From: JBIQJD01 sp044507695
Lineage (GTDB): Bacteria > Bacteroidota > Ignavibacteria > Ignavibacteriales > Ignavibacteriaceae
DNA length: 64,000 nt
Reading direction: 5' to 3'
Assembly: GCA_044507695.1 (NCBI GenBank)
Contig: JBIQJD010000001.1
Location: forward strand, 277,820 to 341,819
Below are positions 18,380 to 28,196 of this stretch, piece by piece (within the stretch, counting starts at the first letter, position 1; each line of letters begins with the position of its first letter). A program made the translations under genes and the position numbers. The notes beneath the pieces are model-generated. The model was not told the origin of the DNA, made no database searches, and saw only the letters and a program-made list of their open reading frames with translations.

Positions 18380-19488
18380 TGATGCATAGAATTTTTACAT
18401 TTTGTTTAATCGGGGTAATCGGATTAGTTCTCGTTTCTTGTGATTCGGCTGATAAACCGGCGCGCGGTTTGGAGGATGAAATTTACGTTGTGGCTGACTC
18501 AGTTGAATTTGAAGAACTTCGTACCGCATTAGAAACTGCATTTGAAAAAATAATCTACACTCCACAGCCTGAAAAACTTTTTCAGCTTAAAAGAATTTCT
18601 CCCGATCAAATTGAAAATAATCAAAATAAAAAAAACCTGATTATAACTGCTCCGCTTAATTCAAAATCAAACACTTCAAAATTTATTAATGCGGTAATCG
18701 ATTCATCAGTTAAGAATCAAATTGTAAATAATGAAACGTTCATAATTAATAAATATGATCTGTGGGCAAAGAATCAGCTTGTAATGCTGTTAACTGCTCC
18801 ATCAATGGAAGAACTTGAAGTTAAAATTCTTCAGGAAAAAGACAGGCTGCTATATGCTTTCCAGGAAATTTCAGATAAAAGATTATATGAATCACTTTAC
18901 AATTCACGTTATGAACGTGAACCGGTTGAAGGAAAATTATTGAAAGATTACGGCTGGATAGTTTATGTTCAGGCTGATTTTAATATTGCTCTTGATAAAC
19001 CTGAAGACAATTTTATCTGGCTAAGAAGATCTCCTAACAGTGATATGGAACGCTGGATTTTTGTTCACTGGATTGAAAATGCCTCACCTGCATATTTAAA
19101 CGAAGATTCTATACGCACTATAAGAAACAGAATTACTCAGAAATATTACAGAACTACGGATGATACTTCCTACGTTGTGATTGCGGAAGATTATTTCATG
19201 ACAAGTGAAGTTAATTTTAAAGGACGGTATGCAATTTTCACTCAGGGATTATGGGACCTGAATATTAAAGGAATGGGCGGTCCTTTTATAAATTATACTT
19301 TTTACGATGAGAACACAAAAAGAATTTATATGCTTGACGGTTCTGTGTTCGCTCCCAAATATTACAAACGAAATTTAATTCATCAGATGGATGTTGTTCT
19401 TCAATCATTTATGACTGAAGCTGAACTTAGTGAGGAAAGAATTTCTGAACTTCAGAGTGCGGCTGAAGATTACCAACCGCTCAGGTAA
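18379..19488 (+). CDS. DUF4837 family lipoprotein
   Basis: About 369 residues. The N-terminus is a lipoprotein signal: hydrophobic stretch then LVSCDS, so a lipidated cysteine near residue 17-18. The remaining sequence, with long amphipathic helices and YGWIVYVQADFNIA / FIWLRRSPNSDMERWIFVHW, fits the DUF4837 family, found mainly in Bacteroidetes. Function unknown. ATG codons occur at 18379 and 18382; the first overlaps the previous stop as TAATG and GAGG lies just upstream, so an upstream start inside the kinase gene is not needed. Last gene of the greA operon, ending 2 bases from a convergent gene. Confidence 0.75.
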   Translation: MMHRIFTFCLIGVIGLVLVSCDSADKPARGLEDEIYVVADSVEFEELRTALETAFEKIIYTPQPEKLFQLKRISPDQIENNQNKKNLIITAPLNSKSNTSKFINAVIDSSVKNQIVNNETFIINKYDLWAKNQLVMLLTAPSMEELEVKILQEKDRLLYAFQEISDKRLYESLYNSRYEREPVEGKLLKDYGWIVYVQADFNIALDKPEDNFIWLRRSPNSDMERWIFVHWIENASPAYLNEDSIRTIRNRITQKYYRTTDDTSYVVIAEDYFMTSEVNFKGRYAIFTQGLWDLNIKGMGGPFINYTFYDENTKRIYMLDGSVFAPKYYKRNLIHQMDVVLQSFMTEAELSEERISELQSAAEDYQPLR

Positions 19489-19490
19489 AA

Positions 19491-21440
19491 TTAATCAGCC
19501 AATAGTGATTCCAGTCCATGGGGGATTTTATAATCGGGAAGATCAGTTTTAACTTTCTGCAGATACAATTTAGCCCGTTCAACTTTATCAAACTGCATTT
19601 CATAAACTGCTCTTCTTACTAGCATTGATCCTGTAAAATTCTCAATCATATTTATATAATAATTTTTGGTTTCCGGCAATCGTATTTTAAAATTAGGATC
19701 CGCTGCTGGAAAGTATTCACGGCTGTTTGTAACCCTGAATAAAAACAAATCAGGTATAAGAGTGTAACCATCAGGTAGTTTGAATGAACCTTGCTGCATT
19801 TCAACTTCAAAAATTTCCGGTCCTATAAAAATATCTTTTTTATTAATGTTTGAAGATAAAATTCCAGCCATTATTCTTTGGTAAAGATTCTCAAGCAGAA
19901 CTGAATTATATTCATCTCCTGATTCAAAAGGCTTTAAAGCATTCAGAAAAAGATCAACATCATTTTTTATTCCGGATAAAATTCCCGGGTAGGCAGTTTC
20001 AAGTTGTTTATAGTACCATGATCTTCTCAGTAGTTCTTTATCAACTATTGCTGTATTTCTTTTGTAACCTTCTACAAACTGAAAATAATATGAAGGTGAA
20101 ATTAAATAATCCCACTGATAACTAAGTATCAATGCATTGTTTCCGGTGCTGGTTAAAACTGCTTTTGTGTAATCTTGGAAAGTATATGTATCACTTTTAT
20201 CTGCTTTGCCTAAGTTCAGATAAAATTGCAATAACACAAAAACTGCAATTAGTATGGCTGAAACTTTATATGAATAATTATTTACTGATGAATTAAACTT
20301 CAGAATCGATAGAAGTTTTACAATTCCGAATAAAGAAAAGAAACCAAGACTGATATATGCCAGCAGAAAATATGAATCAATATCTGCAATATCATAATTG
20401 ATTGAATAAAGTATGGTTGAGAAAAGCGAAATGAGTAAAAAAACAAAAGCTCTTTTTGAAATAAGGTAAGATGAAACAATTCCAAAAATACAGATGAAAA
20501 TTCCTATGTTAAATTCGCGGAAAAGATTTTCAAAGAAATAAATCAATTGCTGCTTTGCTGCTTCTGATGAAGAGAAAAGCCACACCTGGTATTGCTTGCC
20601 TGAAATGTGCCTCATCAGTCGTTCAAAATCTATCGGGTTGCCCCAGTTTATTACAGGATTTTGTGCAGCCCGAAGCGGGAGGTATGAATAAATCAGCACA
20701 AGAAGCGGAACAAAAATTAAAAGCATCAACCCGATTTTCTTAAAAGCGGTTTTGTTAAATCCATTCTTCATGAAAAAAAGATATGCGGCACCGGGAAGAA
20801 TGAGGAGTGTAGTCATGTGGTTTGAAAACCCAAGTGCCAGTGCACCAGAAAACCAAAGCCAATGTACAAGATCATTTTCTTTTTTAAGGTAAGCTTTTAC
20901 TAAAGAAAAAATTATCAGCAGAATTAAAAAAATGTGCAGTGAATAAACCTCCACAGATGTACTTTGCAGCCAGTACGTTTGGCTGAATGCAAGTATTAGT
21001 GAAGCCGCAGTAATTGAAATTACAATTTTTATTTGCGGAATTTCAGAAACTGATTCGGCGATATTAATTTCGGATTTATTACGCCGCTGTTTTTTGATTT
21101 TATCTTTTTTGATTTTTTTAGATGAAGTTTGAAATGAAGAAACATTTAATAATAACTCCCTTGATGTAAGCGCAAATAAATAAATTCCTCCGGCACAAAA
21201 AATGGCAGCAAGAAGATTAAGCTTATAAATAATTGTAAACGGCAGCGGCAAAATTGAAAACAGATATCCAACTATTGTAAACAGCGGGTATCCGGTAGGA
21301 TGAGCAATTCCTAATGTTGCCTGAACCGCAGCAAGTTCACCGGAATCAATCTGCAAAACGCCGGGAGCCAAAGTAATGAGATAAACAATAAACGCTGCCT
21401 GTGCGGGTATAACGTAAAAATATTTTTTAAATGAACTCAA
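19491..21440 (-). CDS. DUF2723 membrane protein, GT-C glycosyltransferase-like
   Basis: 649 residues with about ten membrane segments in the first 420 and a soluble C-terminal part. LAPGVLQIDSGELAAVQATL followed by GIAHPTGYPLF is the DUF2723 signature; the DSGE acid pair resembles the catalytic Asp-Glu loop of protein O-mannosyltransferases. Relatives in Bacteroidetes are annotated as O-mannosyltransferase-like, and the group is a plausible protein O-glycosylation enzyme of the inner membrane. A lysine-rich cytoplasmic loop lies near residues 105-125. The gene overlaps glnE by 4 bases and is translated after it. Confidence 0.82.
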   Translation of the reverse strand: MSSFKKYFYVIPAQAAFIVYLITLAPGVLQIDSGELAAVQATLGIAHPTGYPLFTIVGYLFSILPLPFTIIYKLNLLAAIFCAGGIYLFALTSRELLLNVSSFQTSSKKIKKDKIKKQRRNKSEINIAESVSEIPQIKIVISITAASLILAFSQTYWLQSTSVEVYSLHIFLILLIIFSLVKAYLKKENDLVHWLWFSGALALGFSNHMTTLLILPGAAYLFFMKNGFNKTAFKKIGLMLLIFVPLLVLIYSYLPLRAAQNPVINWGNPIDFERLMRHISGKQYQVWLFSSSEAAKQQLIYFFENLFREFNIGIFICIFGIVSSYLISKRAFVFLLISLFSTILYSINYDIADIDSYFLLAYISLGFFSLFGIVKLLSILKFNSSVNNYSYKVSAILIAVFVLLQFYLNLGKADKSDTYTFQDYTKAVLTSTGNNALILSYQWDYLISPSYYFQFVEGYKRNTAIVDKELLRRSWYYKQLETAYPGILSGIKNDVDLFLNALKPFESGDEYNSVLLENLYQRIMAGILSSNINKKDIFIGPEIFEVEMQQGSFKLPDGYTLIPDLFLFRVTNSREYFPAADPNFKIRLPETKNYYINMIENFTGSMLVRRAVYEMQFDKVERAKLYLQKVKTDLPDYKIPHGLESLLAD

Positions 21441-24280
21441 TTTGCTTCAAGTAAAAATTTATCAAAAATCTGTCTGTTCATTTTCATTTTCTCCCGCAAT
21501 TCCTCTGATAAATTATGCGGAGAGCTATAATTAAGATACGCAGATAATGCATTCATTTTTTTTGAATCATCCGGAAGAATATTATTGCCTGTATTAAATA
21601 TATTTTGAATTGATAGCTGAAGATTTTTCAGATAGATGAAATTATCAACAAGATTTTTAAGTTCACTTAGTCTAACCTCTTCAGAAATTTTGGTAATGAT
21701 TTTTACTGTATTTTTGCCGGCAAATTTTTTATAAAACTCCGCATCATTCAACAGCAGATACTGAATAACAAAATCAATATCAATAATTCCGCCGCGGCTC
21801 TTTTTCAAATTAATATTTGAAGTTATTGATGAAAGACTTTGCGGGTAAAGCTTCTTACGCATATCTAATATTTCTGATTTTAACTTTTCAGAATTGAGAG
21901 AAATGATTTTCTTTTTAATTATTGTTTTAAAAGAATTAAATAACTTTTTATCACCATGTATAAAGCTCAGTTTGCACAATGCCTGAAGTTCCCAAACCCG
22001 GGCTCTTGTATTCAGATAATTGGAATGATTTTCCAAATCCCATGCTAGCCAGCTGCTCTTTCCTTCGGGCCGGAGACGGCAGTCAATCTCAAATGGTTTA
22101 AAATCATCTTTAAATTTTAAAAAAAGATTCTGAAAATATTTTTGAACATCTGTTTCGGTAGAAATTTTTTCAGCAACAAAAATTATATCGAGATCAGAAG
22201 TGAAAGTTAAATCACCACTTCCAAAACTTCCAAGTGCAGCAATAAAGAAATTCGATTTAATTTTTTCTGCTGTTTTATCGGCATCAGTTATAAATGAGAT
22301 TTTTATCTTAAAAAAACGGGAGAGATAATCAGATACTTTTTCAGCAGTAATTAATTTAAGTGTGAACTGCACAAGAATTGAAAACAGAATTTCTTTTGTT
22401 GAATTGTTCTGAAGTTTATTATGATTTATTTTTTCAAATACTTTTCTTGTTAGAAAATTTTCCCGCAAGTCTTCATCTTCTGCAAACAGATCAACAGCTT
22501 TCTGAGAATATTCACAAACTGTTAAAAATGAATCAAAAAATTTTTTGTCTGCAAATTCATTGTACCAGATTGATTGAAAATTTTCAGCTCTCATTATTCT
22601 TGCAAAATTTTGCAGCACTAAATCCGGGTTTGAGCTTTTCCGCAGGTAAGCAAACAGCTGATTTTCAATTTTATTAAACGCACTTATTGTTCTCTGATCA
22701 AACTGGCGCCGGGCTAATAGTCCGCGGCCTTCTCTTAAGAATAAAATATCTTTTTCTGCTTTGGATTTATTCTCAAAATTAATTTCCAAACTTTTTTTCT
22801 TATTGTTTAAAATGGAATTCCCCATTATTGATTTATATATCCGGGAAATTTCCTTTCGCAATTGATTGATTTCTTTTTTAAAATCTGAAGTTTTAGAGTA
22901 ACCAAGAAACGCGGCCAGCTTTTCCAGTATTTCTCCATCAGCGGGGATTGTATGAGTTTGCTTATCATTCATTAATTGAAGAAAGTGTTCTATTCTTCTG
23001 AAAATTATATAAGCATTTCTCATCTTTTCTGCTTCGGATTTCTGAAGCAATCCGGCATCTTCTAATCTTTTAATTGCTTCAAGAGTATTTGGTGTTCTCA
23101 AATTTTTGTTCTTTCCGCCATTCAGCAACTGCAAAGCCTGAACAGAAAATTCAACATCACGGATACCGCCGGGGCTCAGCTTAATATTTTCTTCACCGGA
23201 AAGTTTTTTTTCAATACTTAATTTTAAACGGGTAATTTGTTCGGTTGGAGAAATAAGAAATGAAGCCGGATAAATAAATGGTGTGAGATAAGAAATAAAA
23301 TTATCATAAAGTTTTTTATTTCCGCCGATGAAACACGCTTTGATGAGCATCTGTTTTTCCCAATCTTCACCGCGGCTTTCGTAATAATTCAGATAATAAT
23401 TTATGGTTCTTGTAAGCAAGGAATTTCTTCCATCCGGGCGCAGCCTGAAATCCACTCTGTAAATATATCCGGCACCGGTTACTTTAACAGTACTTTCAAT
23501 AAATAAATAAATAGCTTCTATTAAAATTTCCTGGTACGTTTTTTTAGGAGTGATTTGTTCATCTTCATCATAAAAAATCATCAGATCAATATCAGAACTA
23601 TAATTAAGTTCATATCCGCCAAGTTTACCGAGAGCAATTAGAGCGTAACTCCGGTTTGTAATTTTAATCTGATGTTTGTTCAGTATTTCAGAATAACAAA
23701 TAGAAAATAGTTCACGTGAAATAGCTGCTGCAAGAATTGAAAGCTCTGTTGTTATTTCTTCAACCGGAGGTTTGTAAAGAATATCTTTTGAGCCAATGCG
23801 TAAAATTTCCTTTCGCTTTAGAAGACGAAGTGCACTCAATTTTCCACTTAATGAATTATAAGCTGAAGTTAATTTTTTTATTTCAGCATTTAATTTTTCC
23901 TCATTAAGAATAGAGTTTAAATGAGTTGGATTAACAATCCAGTAAAAATATTCCGGATTACGAACGAGTATATCTGTTAAATAATTACTGCTGCCTGTAA
24001 TTGCGGTTAGGAGTTCAACATAATGGGGATACTTTAAACAATCATTGAAGAAAGAAATTTTATCATACATTGCCATAATAATTCTAAGCATGTTTGATTC
24101 AGAACTATCGGAGAAATGTTTTGAGACAATTTCATTTTCAATAAGTGAAATTAACTCATCAAAAGATTTTGGGGATAAATATCCGGCGGAAATTTCCGCA
24201 ATCTTTCCAATGAAATCTTCTGATAATTTTAATTTTCTACTGCTGTATGTCACTTTAGTTTTCAGGTAAAGAATATTCAA
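21437..24280 (-). CDS. glnE: Glutamine synthetase adenylyltransferase/deadenylylase GlnE
   Basis: 947 residues, normal GlnE length, with two nucleotidyltransferase domains. The N-terminal (deadenylylating) site has GKLGGYELNYSSDIDL with D230 and D232. The C-terminal (adenylylating) site has GSFGSGDLTFTSDLDII with D696 and D698. GGIRDVEF and GGIIDIDFVIQ follow each domain as expected. It switches glutamine synthetase off and on with nitrogen state. No glnA or glnB lies nearby. The start is unclear: the call uses TTG at 24280; a GTG nine codons later is an alternative. Confidence 0.93.
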   Translation of the reverse strand: MNILYLKTKVTYSSRKLKLSEDFIGKIAEISAGYLSPKSFDELISLIENEIVSKHFSDSSESNMLRIIMAMYDKISFFNDCLKYPHYVELLTAITGSSNYLTDILVRNPEYFYWIVNPTHLNSILNEEKLNAEIKKLTSAYNSLSGKLSALRLLKRKEILRIGSKDILYKPPVEEITTELSILAAAISRELFSICYSEILNKHQIKITNRSYALIALGKLGGYELNYSSDIDLMIFYDEDEQITPKKTYQEILIEAIYLFIESTVKVTGAGYIYRVDFRLRPDGRNSLLTRTINYYLNYYESRGEDWEKQMLIKACFIGGNKKLYDNFISYLTPFIYPASFLISPTEQITRLKLSIEKKLSGEENIKLSPGGIRDVEFSVQALQLLNGGKNKNLRTPNTLEAIKRLEDAGLLQKSEAEKMRNAYIIFRRIEHFLQLMNDKQTHTIPADGEILEKLAAFLGYSKTSDFKKEINQLRKEISRIYKSIMGNSILNNKKKSLEINFENKSKAEKDILFLREGRGLLARRQFDQRTISAFNKIENQLFAYLRKSSNPDLVLQNFARIMRAENFQSIWYNEFADKKFFDSFLTVCEYSQKAVDLFAEDEDLRENFLTRKVFEKINHNKLQNNSTKEILFSILVQFTLKLITAEKVSDYLSRFFKIKISFITDADKTAEKIKSNFFIAALGSFGSGDLTFTSDLDIIFVAEKISTETDVQKYFQNLFLKFKDDFKPFEIDCRLRPEGKSSWLAWDLENHSNYLNTRARVWELQALCKLSFIHGDKKLFNSFKTIIKKKIISLNSEKLKSEILDMRKKLYPQSLSSITSNINLKKSRGGIIDIDFVIQYLLLNDAEFYKKFAGKNTVKIITKISEEVRLSELKNLVDNFIYLKNLQLSIQNIFNTGNNILPDDSKKMNALSAYLNYSSPHNLSEELREKMKMNRQIFDKFLLEAN

Positions 24281-24446
24281 ACATACAAATAAATAAAAAA
24301 TTTATGCTCATATTTTTTCTTTAAGATTATCTCCAAATCCTCAAAAAAAATAATTACTTCCACGGAACTTATTAGTACGATATTTTTATAAGGTTAAATT
24401 ATTTTTGTTGAACTAGTATTATTATAAAATAATAAAAGGATACACA

Positions 24447-25115
24447 ATGAAATATCTTCTGATCTTTTTTGTAGTTTGTTTTACATCAGCATTTCCACAG
24501 AATGAAAATAAATTCATAAGCGTATCAGGAACATCACAAATTGTTGTGCCTGCAGATCAAATTAATTTTTCTGTTCAGATAAGAACAATTGGTGCATCAG
24601 TTAAGCAAAGCAAAAAACTTAATGATGATGCCAAAATCCGCTTGCTTTCAATTCTTAAAGATCTAAATATTGATACAAAAGATCTTGAAGTTTCACCGGT
24701 TTCACTCGGTAAAAATTATGTTTATACAGGAGGAGAGAGAAAGCAGGATGGATTTTTTGCAACGGTTGTTGTTACATTCATTTTAAAACAGCTTGATAAT
24801 TATCTTGAACTAACTGATAAACTTGCCGACGATGATAACTTTGAAGTAAATTCATCATTTTCACTTTCTAATTATGAGAGCAAACACAAAGAGGCTTATG
24901 AAAAAGCTTTAATTGCTGCGAAAGAAAAAGCTGAATACATGAGCAAAACTCTTAATGTTGAACTTGGTGAAGTAATTGAAATTGAAGAAACCGGAAATGT
25001 GCAGCCTTATCCGATGGCTTACAATATGATGACTAAAGAAGATTCACAGGCTGGATTTATCAGCGGCAATGTAACAATTTCCAGGAATGTTAAAGTGAAA
25101 TTTGCCTTAAAATAA
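24447..25115 (+). CDS. Exported SIMPL-domain (DUF541) protein
   Basis: 222 residues. Signal peptide 1-17 (ends SAFPQ). The body has the SIMPL pattern: ISVSGTSQIVVPADQINFSV, then KLNDDAKIRLLSIL, a long strand-rich centre and KALIAAKEKAEYMSKTL. The domain is named for a mouse signalling partner; bacterial members (E. coli YggE) are periplasmic or outer-membrane and linked to oxidative stress, with unclear chemistry. The gene is followed by the aldo/keto reductase after 2 bases. Confidence 0.85.
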   Translation: MKYLLIFFVVCFTSAFPQNENKFISVSGTSQIVVPADQINFSVQIRTIGASVKQSKKLNDDAKIRLLSILKDLNIDTKDLEVSPVSLGKNYVYTGGERKQDGFFATVVVTFILKQLDNYLELTDKLADDDNFEVNSSFSLSNYESKHKEAYEKALIAAKEKAEYMSKTLNVELGEVIEIEETGNVQPYPMAYNMMTKEDSQAGFISGNVTISRNVKVKFALK

Positions 25116-25117
25116 GA

Positions 25118-26038
25118 ATGTTTACCCGCAAAACATTTTTAAAACTGTTTGGAATTTCTGCTGCTTATACAGCATTAAACGGTTTTAAAATGAAAGAGAT
25201 ATTAACAGAAAATATTATGAAAAGAAAAATTCCCTCAACCGGAGAATTAATTCCTGTAATTGGATTAGGAACATGGCGCACTTTTGATGTTGGCAATGAT
25301 CAAACTGCGAGAAATACTCTATCACAAGTTCTTACAGTACTGCATGAAAAAGGAGGAAAGGTTATTGATTCTTCTCCAATGTACGGTTCTTCAGAAGAAG
25401 TTGTTGGTGATCTGACTTCTCAATTAAATTTTAAGGACGATTTTTTCTATGCTACAAAGGTTTGGATTTCAGGACGTGAAGAGGGGATTAAACAGATGGA
25501 AGAATCATTTGGAAAAATGAAGAGAGAACAAATGGATCTTATGCAGATCCATAATCTTGTTGATTGGAAAACTCATCTAAAAACTATTCTGGATTTAAAA
25601 GAAAAAGGGAAGATTCGTTATATTGGAATCACGCACTACACCGAATCATCCTATCCTGAGCTTGAAAAAATAATTAATGAGGAGAAAATTGATTTTGTTC
25701 AATTCAATTATTCCATTGATGTTAGAGAAGCAGAAAATCGTTTGCTTCCTGCTGCTGCCTCAAACGGAACAGCAGTACTTGTAAATCGTCCTTTCGGCGG
25801 CGGTTCACTATTTGGTAAGGTTAAAGGAAAAGAAATTCCACAATGGGCAAGGGAAAATGATATGAATTCATGGGGGGAATTTTTTCTTAAATACATTTTA
25901 TCAAATGAAGCGGTTACATGTATTATTCCCGGAACATCAAAACCAAATCATTTGCTGGATAATATTCAGGCTGGTTACGGCAAATTGCCGGATGAAAATC
26001 TGCGCAAGAGGATGATTAATTTTATTAATGAAATTTAA
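25118..26038 (+). CDS. Aldo/keto reductase with N-terminal export-like segment
   Basis: 306 residues. The first 22 residues (FTRKTFLKLFGISAAYTALNG) look like a signal with a single Arg-Lys pair rather than the twin arginine, so export is uncertain. The AKR barrel begins at IPSTGELIPVIGLGTWRTF. The catalytic set appears as D in VIDSSPMYGS, Y in the same motif, K in ATKVW and H in MQIHNL. The C-terminal NADPH-binding segment is CIIPGTSKPNHLLDNI. Substrate unknown. It follows the SIMPL gene by two bases. Confidence 0.85.
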   Translation: MFTRKTFLKLFGISAAYTALNGFKMKEILTENIMKRKIPSTGELIPVIGLGTWRTFDVGNDQTARNTLSQVLTVLHEKGGKVIDSSPMYGSSEEVVGDLTSQLNFKDDFFYATKVWISGREEGIKQMEESFGKMKREQMDLMQIHNLVDWKTHLKTILDLKEKGKIRYIGITHYTESSYPELEKIINEEKIDFVQFNYSIDVREAENRLLPAAASNGTAVLVNRPFGGGSLFGKVKGKEIPQWARENDMNSWGEFFLKYILSNEAVTCIIPGTSKPNHLLDNIQAGYGKLPDENLRKRMINFINEI

Positions 26039-26045
26039 TTTAAAG

Positions 26046-26079
26046 TGTGGCAGTGCAGTTTTTTTTGTGCACTGCCATA
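26046..26079. terminator. Hairpin between convergent genes
   Basis: GGCAGTGCA (26049-26057) pairs with TGCACTGCC (26068-26076) around a T-rich 10-base loop; three more pairs extend it. It lies between the aldo/keto reductase and the 56-residue gene on the other strand. Neither side has a full T tract, so it is a bidirectional terminator candidate rather than a firm one. Confidence 0.55.
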
Positions 26080-26091
26080 AAACAAATTAAC

Positions 26092-26262
26092 TTATAGTCC
26101 GGGCATGTTAAAACCTTTTCCGCTGATTGCATTATCAACTTGGGAAGCAATCGATGCGGGAAGTTTATCCTTGATAAAACCAAGTACGGTATTCACAGCC
26201 ATCTTAGCTTTATCTTCGGATAATCCGGTTTTATCCTGAACCATCTTGATTATATCTTCCAT
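26092..26262 (-). CDS. 56-residue helical protein, DUF2267-like
   Basis: A short gene with an excellent ribosome-binding site (GGAGG four bases before ATG). The product is MEDIIKMVQDKTGLSEDKAK followed by a helix with GFIKDKLPASIASQVD and a GKGFNMPGL tail. It is helical and charged, and has no signal or membrane segment. The GLSEDKAKMAVNTVLGFIKDKLP pattern resembles one repeat of DUF2267/DUF2780-type proteins; I cannot confirm the family by eye. The function is unknown. It ends beside the hairpin at 26046-26079, and the 190 bases upstream of it hold no other gene that I can support. Confidence 0.75.
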   Translation of the reverse strand: MEDIIKMVQDKTGLSEDKAKMAVNTVLGFIKDKLPASIASQVDNAISGKGFNMPGL

Positions 26263-26455
26263 AATACCTCCTTAGAATAATTTTAATAATAAACTATTCA
26301 TTTGATAACGATATTGCTGCGATGTGGAGCATGTTAATAATATTTTTTCCTCACGGAGAATGAATCTTTTCAAAAGCAGATTTTTAAAGCAGCGATAATT
26401 TCCTTAATTTTTTTACGTTGATTTTTCTAAACTGCTTTCAATAATACGGAGCTAT

Positions 26456-27250
26456 ATGAAATACTCATTCACTGCTTCATTAATCGGAGCCTCACTTTTT
26501 ATTTCATTATTAATTTTGTTTTTGCTTCCACCTGATTATGATGAACTTAATTTTGTTCAAAAATATTTTGCAAACAGAGTTTACCAGAAATGGGATAAAT
26601 ACATAAACACACTTCATCCTGATGAACGTGCTATTGTTGATTATGATGCACTGATGAACAAACTGAATTATTTTGAACGGAAGTTTGCAGAAAAAATTTT
26701 GAGCATAAATCCGCAGGAGATCGGATTTAAAGGTCCGTTCTATTCAAGAGAGAAAGCAAAAGATTTAATCAAACTTGAATCAAAAAAAATTGGAAGCGGA
26801 GATTACTGGAGAGAAACCGGAGTTCAATATTGTCCCTCACATTCTTATGAAGATTATAAAAGAATGGCTGCAAAAATGAAAGCAGATATCGGTACGGTTG
26901 TTTATATCGATTCAGGTTACCGCTCTCCCGGAAGACAGGCATATCTTTTCTTTTATTACCTTGTAACAAGCAGTAACTATGTTCTAAAAGAAAATGCAAG
27001 ATGGATTGCAATGCCGGGTTACAGTGAACACGGGCATCCGGTTAATCACGCAATTGATTTTACAAGTGAAGAAGGTATAAACGGATTTAATGATGGGCAA
27101 ACACCTGATCAATTTGAAGCTTTGCCGGAATACAAATGGATGCTGGAGAATGCAGAAGATTTTAATTTTTATTTATCATATCCAAAAGATAATCCATACG
27201 GAGTTGCATTTGAACCCTGGCACTGGCATTGGCAAAAGAAGGGAAATTAA
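26456..27250 (+). CDS. M15-type D-Ala-D-Ala carboxypeptidase, membrane-anchored
   Basis: 264 residues. A hydrophobic segment at 7-24 looks like an uncleaved signal anchor. The C-terminal half is a VanY/DacB-like M15 domain: YIDSGYRSPGRQAYLFF, then the zinc motif YSEHGHPVNHAIDF, and EPWHWHWQ with the catalytic Glu and the last His ligand. It should trim the stem peptide of peptidoglycan in the periplasm. The motif SEHG-x4-HAID differs slightly from the common SxHxxGxAxD. Confidence 0.83.
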   Translation: MKYSFTASLIGASLFISLLILFLLPPDYDELNFVQKYFANRVYQKWDKYINTLHPDERAIVDYDALMNKLNYFERKFAEKILSINPQEIGFKGPFYSREKAKDLIKLESKKIGSGDYWRETGVQYCPSHSYEDYKRMAAKMKADIGTVVYIDSGYRSPGRQAYLFFYYLVTSSNYVLKENARWIAMPGYSEHGHPVNHAIDFTSEEGINGFNDGQTPDQFEALPEYKWMLENAEDFNFYLSYPKDNPYGVAFEPWHWHWQKKGN

Positions 27251-27285
27251 TTATTTATGAATGATTTGATGAATACAGTTTGTTA

Positions 27286-28185
27286 ATGGAGAATTTTTTT
27301 ATCATAACCATTTACCTGTTAATTGGTATTGGATTAAACAGGTTAACTAATTTCCCTAAAGAAACTGCAAATGTTCTTAATCAATTTGTAATTTATATTT
27401 CACTTCCGGCACTTGTTCTTTTAACAATTCCAGAACTGGAAATATCTTTTACCCTTCTTACACCAATAATTTTTTGCTGGGTTGTACTAATATTTACTGC
27501 GTCTATTATTCTTTTTTTAGCATCATTTTTTAAATGGAATAAAAAAATAACAGGCTGCATGCTTTTGCTTATTCCAATGGGAAACACTTCCTTTCTCGGC
27601 ATTCCAATGGTTGAAGCATTCTTTGGGATTGATGCTGTTAAATACGCTTTGCTTTATGATCAGCCTGGAACATTTTTAGCGCTTGCAACCTATGGTTCTG
27701 TGATAATTGCCGTTTTTGGAAATTCCGGGGTAAAAGTTTCTGCGTCAGAAATTTTGAAACGTGTTTTTACTTTTCCACCATTTATCGCTTTGATTGCTGC
27801 ATTCATTTTCCGCACGGTAGAATATTCATCAATATTCACAAATATTCTTTCAGTACTTGCATCAACCTTAATTCCGTTAGTAATGATTGCGGTTGGATTT
27901 CAACTGAAGATAAAGATACACACAGATGAATTAAAACCATTAGGTTACGGCTTAATTTTGAAACTAATTATAATACCCGCTGCCGCACTTTTGATTACAA
28001 GGATGTTTGGATTTAACGATGAAGTTACAAATGTGTCAATTTTTGAATCAGCTATGCCGCCGATGGTTTCAGCGGGCGCTTTAGCAATTATGGCCGGATT
28101 AGCACCCAATCTTGCAGCGGCGCTTGTGGGATTCGGAATAATTTTAAGTTTTATAACTCTGCCGGTTTTGTTTTATCTTCTTTAA
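27286..28185 (+). CDS. AEC (auxin efflux carrier) family transporter
   Basis: About 299 residues with some ten membrane segments arranged as two halves. GNTSFLGIPMVEAFFG in the first half and ESAMPPMVSAGALAIMAGL in the second are the AEC/BART conserved motifs. Family members export small organic acids or amino-acid-like compounds; the substrate here is unknown. ATG at 27286 is preferred to a TTG two codons upstream. A DinB protein follows after 11 bases. Confidence 0.87.
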   Translation: MENFFIITIYLLIGIGLNRLTNFPKETANVLNQFVIYISLPALVLLTIPELEISFTLLTPIIFCWVVLIFTASIILFLASFFKWNKKITGCMLLLIPMGNTSFLGIPMVEAFFGIDAVKYALLYDQPGTFLALATYGSVIIAVFGNSGVKVSASEILKRVFTFPPFIALIAAFIFRTVEYSSIFTNILSVLASTLIPLVMIAVGFQLKIKIHTDELKPLGYGLILKLIIIPAAALLITRMFGFNDEVTNVSIFESAMPPMVSAGALAIMAGLAPNLAAALVGFGIILSFITLPVLFYLL

Positions 28186-28196
28186 ATGGAGAATTT

